A stretch of DNA of 64,000 nucleotides, from assembly GCA_039545355.1 (NCBI GenBank), contig BCJJ01000024.1:434001-498000 (forward strand). Direction: 5' to 3'. The stretch's first letter is position 1, and the number at the start of each line of letters is the position of its first letter. The notes under the pieces were generated by a model. It saw only the letters and a program-made list of their open reading frames with translations, was not told the DNA's origin and did no database searches. The position numbers were made by a program, and so were the translations under genes. This DNA is from Trichosporon coremiiforme. Taxonomy: Eukaryota; Basidiomycota; Tremellomycetes; Trichosporonales; Trichosporonaceae. This document shows, piece by piece, positions 58,280 through 64,000 of this stretch.

Positions 58280-61200
58280 ATGTTGGCGGAGGCCGCGGGT
58301 TTACTCTATAAGTATCGCGCGTCGAGAAATGTTTGTGTATTACATTGTGCTGACTTCCTCACGTCGCATCAACGCAATGTCATCGAGATCGACTTTGCAG
58401 GCGTTCTTAACGGCTCCGCGCACCTGACCATCACACCCACGAACCCCGCTCTCAGGACGGTGTACCTGCACGCGTCGCCTCTGCTGCAAATTAACAGTGT
58501 GACGCTCTCCTCCGACACCGCGAGTAACCCGCTCCTGCCGACGCCGGCTTCCTTTGCGGTAACAAACGCCTTTCAGCCTCTCCCTGTACGCGAACCGCCG
58601 ATAGACCTTAAGAGCCACCAGGAGATCAAGCGCAAGACTTGGGCTGCACTCGGCGAACGCGATGAAGGCGAGCTTGCCATCTCCGTGTCGCACGGATGGG
58701 TCCGACTGGTGGAGACGAACGGCGCAGGACCAGACGGTGGTCCTGCCGTGTCACTGGCTCCCATTCAGATTCAGATCGACTACCAGCTTGTTGTCGGGGG
58801 CGAGGTGGTAGAGGGGATTGTGTTCAGGCGACCAGGAGATGGTGGTGATGACACAGTGAGTTTACGTGCATCCGAGCTGAGCTTACAATCAGCAAATCCC
58901 GCACATGTTTCTTTCACCGACTACCTATGACTCGGCGCGTGTTTGGACGCCTTGCGTTGACAGTCTCTGGGAGCGATGTACGTGGGAACTCGAGTTCATC
59001 GTACCACGATATCTGGAAGGAGGCGAACCGCGCGGCGATGACGTTGCTTACCCTGTTACCGTCGTGGCAAGCGGCGAACTGATCGAACAAGTCACGCATC
59101 CGCACGACCCGCATAAGGTCGTCTTCTACTATATCCAGACTACACCTGCAACCGTTCAGCACATCACGTTCGCCGCCGGCCCCTTCGAGATGTACCAGGT
59201 CCCCGCACTGCACGGTGGCGAAACGCAGAAGCCTATGCTGGCGTTCTGCCTTCCTGGGCAGCTGGATGAGCTGATCAACTCGACCAGCTTCCTCTGCCGC
59301 GCCATGTCCTTCTACACTACGGAATTCGGTTCTTTCCCGTTCAGCGCCTTCAAGTTGGTGTTCGTGTCGAATCCGCGAGTGCAGTGCTTCACCGCCGTCA
59401 CTATGGCGATCCTGTCCTCAGACCTCCTCTACCCTGCGAATGTGATCGACCAGGCCCTGGAGACCAGGCAAGTCTTGTCGATAGCGCTCATCCAGCAGTG
59501 GGTGGGGGTCAACATCATCCAGCGAACACTTGCGGACACGTGGCTCATCGTGGGACTCTCGCAATACCTGCACTCCCTGTTTATTCGGCATTTGTTGGGA
59601 AACAACGAGTTCCGTTTCAGGCTGAAGAAGGACATCGATCGCTGCTGCCGCCTTGATCAGGGGGATCAGTACCCTCTGTGTATGCCGAACACGATCGATC
59701 CGCCCTCCGCAAGCACCATGAGCTTCATGACGCTCAAGGCGCCCCTTGTTCTCCACATCCTTGATCGCTACATCGCGAAGGCGGGAACATCGCTTGGACT
59801 GTCACGCGTCATCCCGCGGATATTCCTCGCTTCGCTGTCCGATGAGCTGCCGGGAAACATGCTGTCGACGGGATACTTCTTCCGTCTTTGCCGGAAAGCC
59901 TCTGGAATGGACATGCAGCCGTTCATCGACCAGTGGGTATACGGAAGTGGATGTCCCCACTTCCAGGTCCGAACGAATTTCATCCGAAAAAAGTTCACGG
60001 TGGAGATGACGATCGTTCAGGTGCAACCGGCGATGCAGGCTGCGGAGAAGCTCGACGAGAAGAACAAGATAGCGCGGCTCGCAACGCGGCGACCGACACC
60101 CTTTTTCGAGGGCAGTCTGACGATTCGTATCCACGAGGCTGATGGTGCGCCTTTCGAGCACTTGCTGGACATCAAGACCGCCGACAAGACATATAATCTC
60201 CCCTTCAACACGAAGTACAAGCGAACGCGTCGCTCTGGTCACGTCGCCGCTCGTTTCAGCAAGTTGCAGGACGTCCTCGCTCAAGCGGACGACAATGAGG
60301 TCGAACAGGCGGAACAGCTTAAGGATGTGGACCGGACAGAAGTCTTCGCCTACTTACCCTGGGACGACGAGGAAGAATACCGAAAATGGAGGGTGCATGA
60401 TTGGAGCGAGGAAGAAGCCCAGGCAATGTTAGGCGAGGGTGGTGGTTACGAGTGGATCCGAGTTGATCCGGATTGCGAGTGGCTGGCGACCTTCGACATT
60501 CAGGAGAAGCCGTGGTTCTGGATCTCGCAGCTGGAGGGGGAGAGCGATGTGGTGGCTCAGCTTCAGGTAAGCTCCCTCAATCGTTCACCGTGTTGACACA
60601 TCAGGCTATTCAGCGCATGTGCATGTACCCGTCACCAGTCATCGCAAGTGAACTGGCCAAGGTCGTGCTCGTCGAGAACTACTTCTACCGGGTTCGCATG
60701 GAGGCAGCCCGAGCACTGGTCTTGGTGAGTTTGCGAACGTGCTACCAACTGACGACCCAGTACAATTCAGCCGAAGCCGACTATATGGGACTGTTTCTGC
60801 TTCTGAAACTGTTCCATACCTTCTATTGCGAGCCGACGGACGAGGAGGAGCCTAGCAACGTCAAGGCTGTGCCCCTCCCGAACGACTTTAGCAACTTTGC
60901 CAACTACTTCCTGAAGAAGAGCATGGTAACCGCTCTGTCCGATCTCCGAGACCCTGCGACGCGAAGAGTCTGGCGTCACGTTCGAGAGTTGCTGCTTGAT
61001 CTGCTGCGAATGAACGACAACAGTCTGAACGAGTACTCCGATTCCCATTACGTTGCCACGGTCATCTCAGCAATCGGTAGCGCCTTCTCGGCAGGCGTGA
61101 ACGTGGGAGGCAATCTGAGCGAGGAGGATCAGGTCATGGACGGTCAACTGTTCAAGGAAGCGAGCGAGGCTAATGAGCGCGCGATCACCGTCGACCGTCT

Positions 61201-64000
61201 GGTTCCCAGTTACCACAATGTCGTGACGTTGGCTGGTCTTCAGGCACAACTCAAATCAATTTTGGTCGGTCAGCGCACCAACGACCCGCGGTTATTCCTC
61301 GGGTACACGCGCGAAGGCAACTACGAGCCTTTGCGACTAGCTGCGTTTGACTGCCTTTTGCTCTGCAAACCTCCAGGACGGTCAATGGCGCTGGCTCAGT
61401 ATCTATTCGACGTGATTCGGTACGACTACTCTCTGACTGTTCGCCGACACGTAGCCCGTGCGCTTTCCGAGTCGATCTTGATGACTCTGGCCGCTGGTGA
61501 AGTTTACATGTCATCAGCACCTGGCATCATTGACATGAACGGCGACTCCGGACAACGGGAGCGGGAACGGGATCATGAGGACGCCAAGATCGTGAAAGCT
61601 GTGCGCAAAGAGTTCAACACCAAAACCGAGCTGCGAGAGCTGGCCCAGAAGGCGCTCCTGGATTCCTTCACCGGAAACGACCACGAGATTTTGTTCGCCC
61701 TCATCAAGGCCGCCGAAGTCATGTCGTCTGGAACAGCAGAGCCCAAGCCGGGAGTGCTCATCACACTTCCGACACCGACAGAGACACCTTCAGCATCTAC
61801 ACCGAAGATCAGGTTCAGTTTAGCGGGCAAGAGCGGTTCCTCCTCGGCCGCTGCGTCAGCACCCGTCCAGGAGGGTGGCGACTTCCCCTTCCCCGATCAA
61901 CCCGCCCCGGCTCCCGAGCCTCCAGCATCAGCCTCTGGTCCTATTAAACTTGTTCTCAACCAGCCTGCAAAGGAGAAGAAGAAAAAGAAGGCAGCGGTCG
62001 TCAAGGCGCAAGCGAAGGGTCTGTCTGACTCTGACTTCAAGACCATCACGTACGTGCTGCAGAAGCTGCTGGCCGATAAGCGCAGCACGTTCTTCCGCAT
62101 GCCGGTCGACCCGATTCGCGATCACGCCCCCGACTATCTCAACATTGTGTCGAATCCGATGGACCTGTCCACAGTTCAGGCAAAGATGGACAACGGGCTC
62201 TACACGTCGCGCAAGGACTTTGAAAACGACATCCGTCTCTTGATTTCCAACTGCCACCTCTACAACCCTCCCGGTTCTGGTGTGAGAAAGGCGGGAGAGG
62301 CGTTCGAGAAATATTTCAACGGCCTCTGGAACAAGACTGAGAACACTCTGAAATCTTCCGCGAACGGTGATGCTGAAGAGGGCCCGTCAACGTCTGAAAA
62401 GAAGAAGGTCGGTCGGCCAAGCTTATCCATCTCGACGAAGAGTGCCATGCCGCCTCCGCCAGCTCCTGCTCAATCGTCAACGAGTGCCACCGGTGCCTTA
62501 CCGAAGATCAAGATCAAATCTGCCAAGTCCGTGACTCTGGACGTGCCGTCGCCTCGTGCCTCATCGCCAATGGCTCCTCCGCCGGTTCCGTCCCGCAAGT
62601 CTTCGGCTGCGTCGTCACCGGCCAAAGAAAAGGCACCGAAGAAGAAGCGCGAGAAAGCCAGGGATCCTCTGGACGACTTGCTTGGCGCTGAAGTCGACGC
62701 TATCGACCGAGAGAAGGGCGGAGATGAGCTCTTCGACGAGCTGCTCGGAACGACACCTCCGCCACCGGCGAAGAAGTACAAGATCAGCAAGTCGACGGTC
62801 TCCATTAGTTCGCCTCGCCCTCGACCCTCTCGGTCACCGTCGGAGGCGAGTGATCAGTCTGACCAGCCTCTATCCAAGAAGATCAAGTTGAAGTCCTCCT
62901 CGTCTTCAAGCGATCAGAAGTCGAAGCGGTCTTTGCTAAGCAGCGAGCCTTCATCTCGTCCTCAAGCAGACAAGGGCAAGTCTTCAAGCGACAAACTGCG
63001 TTCTACTTCGGAGAAGACCAAGTCGACTGGTGACAAGATACAGCTCTCGTCTTCCTCGGACAAGCCTCGCTCCTCCATCGCGGAGAAGAGCAAACCTACC
63101 TTCGAAAAGTCTTCGAAGATCAGCAGTGAGAAGCCTCGATCGAGCAGTGACAAACCCCGTTCGAGCAGCGACAAGCCTCGCCCGAGTCTTGACAAGCCGC
63201 CGAAGCCGAGCAGCGAGAAACCGAGATCGAACGGTAGCGAGAAGCCGCGGTTCTCGGAGAAGCCGAAGTCCTCTGACCGACCGAGGTCGCCGACGAAACC
63301 GTCAGCGCCTTCGGCGTCTTCCTCGGCGGCCGGCCCGTCCACGGCTCCCGCTGCGAACCCGCCGGAGGTGCCTCCGCCGATGTACCCTGTCGGATACACT
63401 CCGCAGTGGCCGACGCCTCCGCCGAGCTTGCCGCTCACGGTGAAGAACAAGATGCCGTTTAGGCAGAAACGCGCCAAGACTCTCATCAATGCGTTGATGA
63501 AGGAGCCGAACGCCATCTTCTTCCTGCGCCCAGTAGACCCAGTGCGCGACGGCTGCCCGACCTACCTGGACGAGATCGCCGAGCCGTCCGATTTTGGCAC
63601 TGTTCAGAAGAACATCGAGCTGAAGAAGTACTCGACAATGGGCCAGATGGCGCGTGCTATCGAGCTCGTCTTCTCAAACTGTCGGCAGTTCAACCCTCCA
63701 GGACCGATCACGGACGCGGCGGCGATCACGGAGGCGCTGTATTGGAAGGAGTGGCCGAAGGCCGTGTCACAAAAGCTGTTACCGGAGGAGCGAAAGGCGC
63801 TCACGGCCGTGATCAACCGTTCGTTCCGGGACCCGTTGTCGCAGTTGTTCCGCGAACCCGTGGACCCGATCGCGCTCGGCATCCCGCAGTACTTCGACAT
63901 TATTCCGCGGGAGGATGCGCGAGACCTGAGCCTGATCAAGCAGAAGCTCGAGCGCGGCACGTACACGACTGCACGCCAGGTCGACGACGACTTTGAGCTC
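58280..64000 (+). CDS. TAF2: TFIID subunit TAF2 with C-terminal bromodomains, partial
   Basis: TAF2 is the aminopeptidase-like subunit of TFIID that contacts the initiator. Exons 58280-58855, 58893-60566, 60605-60724 and 60761 onward, all phase 0; the last is open to the window edge (more than 1800 codons in total). The M1-peptidase-like part has SHQRNVIEIDFAG, WTPCVDSLWERCTWELEF and ALIQQWVGVNI in place of the catalytic HExxH, so it is not a peptidase. A HEAT-like region follows. Then a Lys-rich linker leads to bromodomain 1 (about 62035-62340: PVDPIRDHAPDYLNIV, PMDLSTVQAKM, NCHLYNPPGS). A long Ser/Lys/Pro linker full of EKPRSS-type repeats follows (63000-63330). Bromodomain 2 (about 63450-63720) has NCRQFNPPG. 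A third (63770 to edge) shows FREPVDPIALGIPQYFDII. Acetyl-lysine-binding Asn is present in the first two. The start is uncertain by a few codons. Confidence 0.9.

Overview
This is nuclear DNA from an intron-dense basidiomycete fungus, most likely a tremellomycete yeast (Cryptococcus/Trichosporon group). I infer this from the GC-rich coding sequence, the many 33-60 nt introns with GTRNGY donors, CTGAC/CTAAC branch sites and short spacing to the AG, and the gene content. All exon models below were joined by hand and checked for reading phase. Where the summed exon length is a multiple of three I say so. No expression data were available.

Layout, left to right. The left edge cuts a minus-strand Ser-rich gene. 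It is followed by a large minus-strand Ser/Pro-rich protein with a C-terminal CUE-like domain (996-4724, possibly extending to 5395), the dynactin subunit p62 (7195-9146), an intronless SERCA-type calcium ATPase (9662-12694, plus), the 26S proteasome ATPase Rpt3 (13418-15271), the elongation factor Elf1 (15549-16220, plus), a small BRCT protein (16391-17456) and a 1.36k-residue tail-anchored protein (17730-21845). Next come a DapA/HOGA-type aldolase (22730-24121), the spliceosomal WD40 protein Prp46 (24403-26039), the SNARE Vti1 (26423-27327) and the RAM-pathway scaffold Hym1/Mo25 (27729-29361, plus).

The middle is looser. It holds a 3.5 kb gap, an unrecognised Ser/Pro-rich protein (32898-34553, plus), a gamma-glutamyltransferase with unusually long introns (36314-40499) that carries a tRNA-Ala(AGC) gene inside its last intron, a prolidase-type M24B peptidase (40821-42590) and an Fmp32/MCUR1-like mitochondrial protein (43034-44234). 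A gene-poor tract follows, from 44.2 to 54.4 kb, in which the only convincing gene is a spliced GST-like protein (47876-49235). The right end is compact again: mitochondrial uL6m (54413-55235), a BuGZ/ZNF207-like zinc-finger protein (55503-56427), an inositol monophosphatase with two micro-exons (56583-57964), and TAF2 (58280 to beyond 64000), fused to at least three C-terminal bromodomain-like modules and cut by the window edge.

The genes are mostly unrelated housekeeping functions, not a cluster. Several neighbours are divergent and share 270-520 bp promoters (p62/ATPase, Rpt3/Elf1, Vti1/Hym1, uL6m/BuGZ, IMPase/TAF2). The most notable points are the intronic tRNA gene, the bromodomain-bearing TAF2, the 8-nt final exon that encodes the HbYX tail of Rpt3, and an in-frame 39-nt intron hidden in an apparently uninterrupted reading frame.
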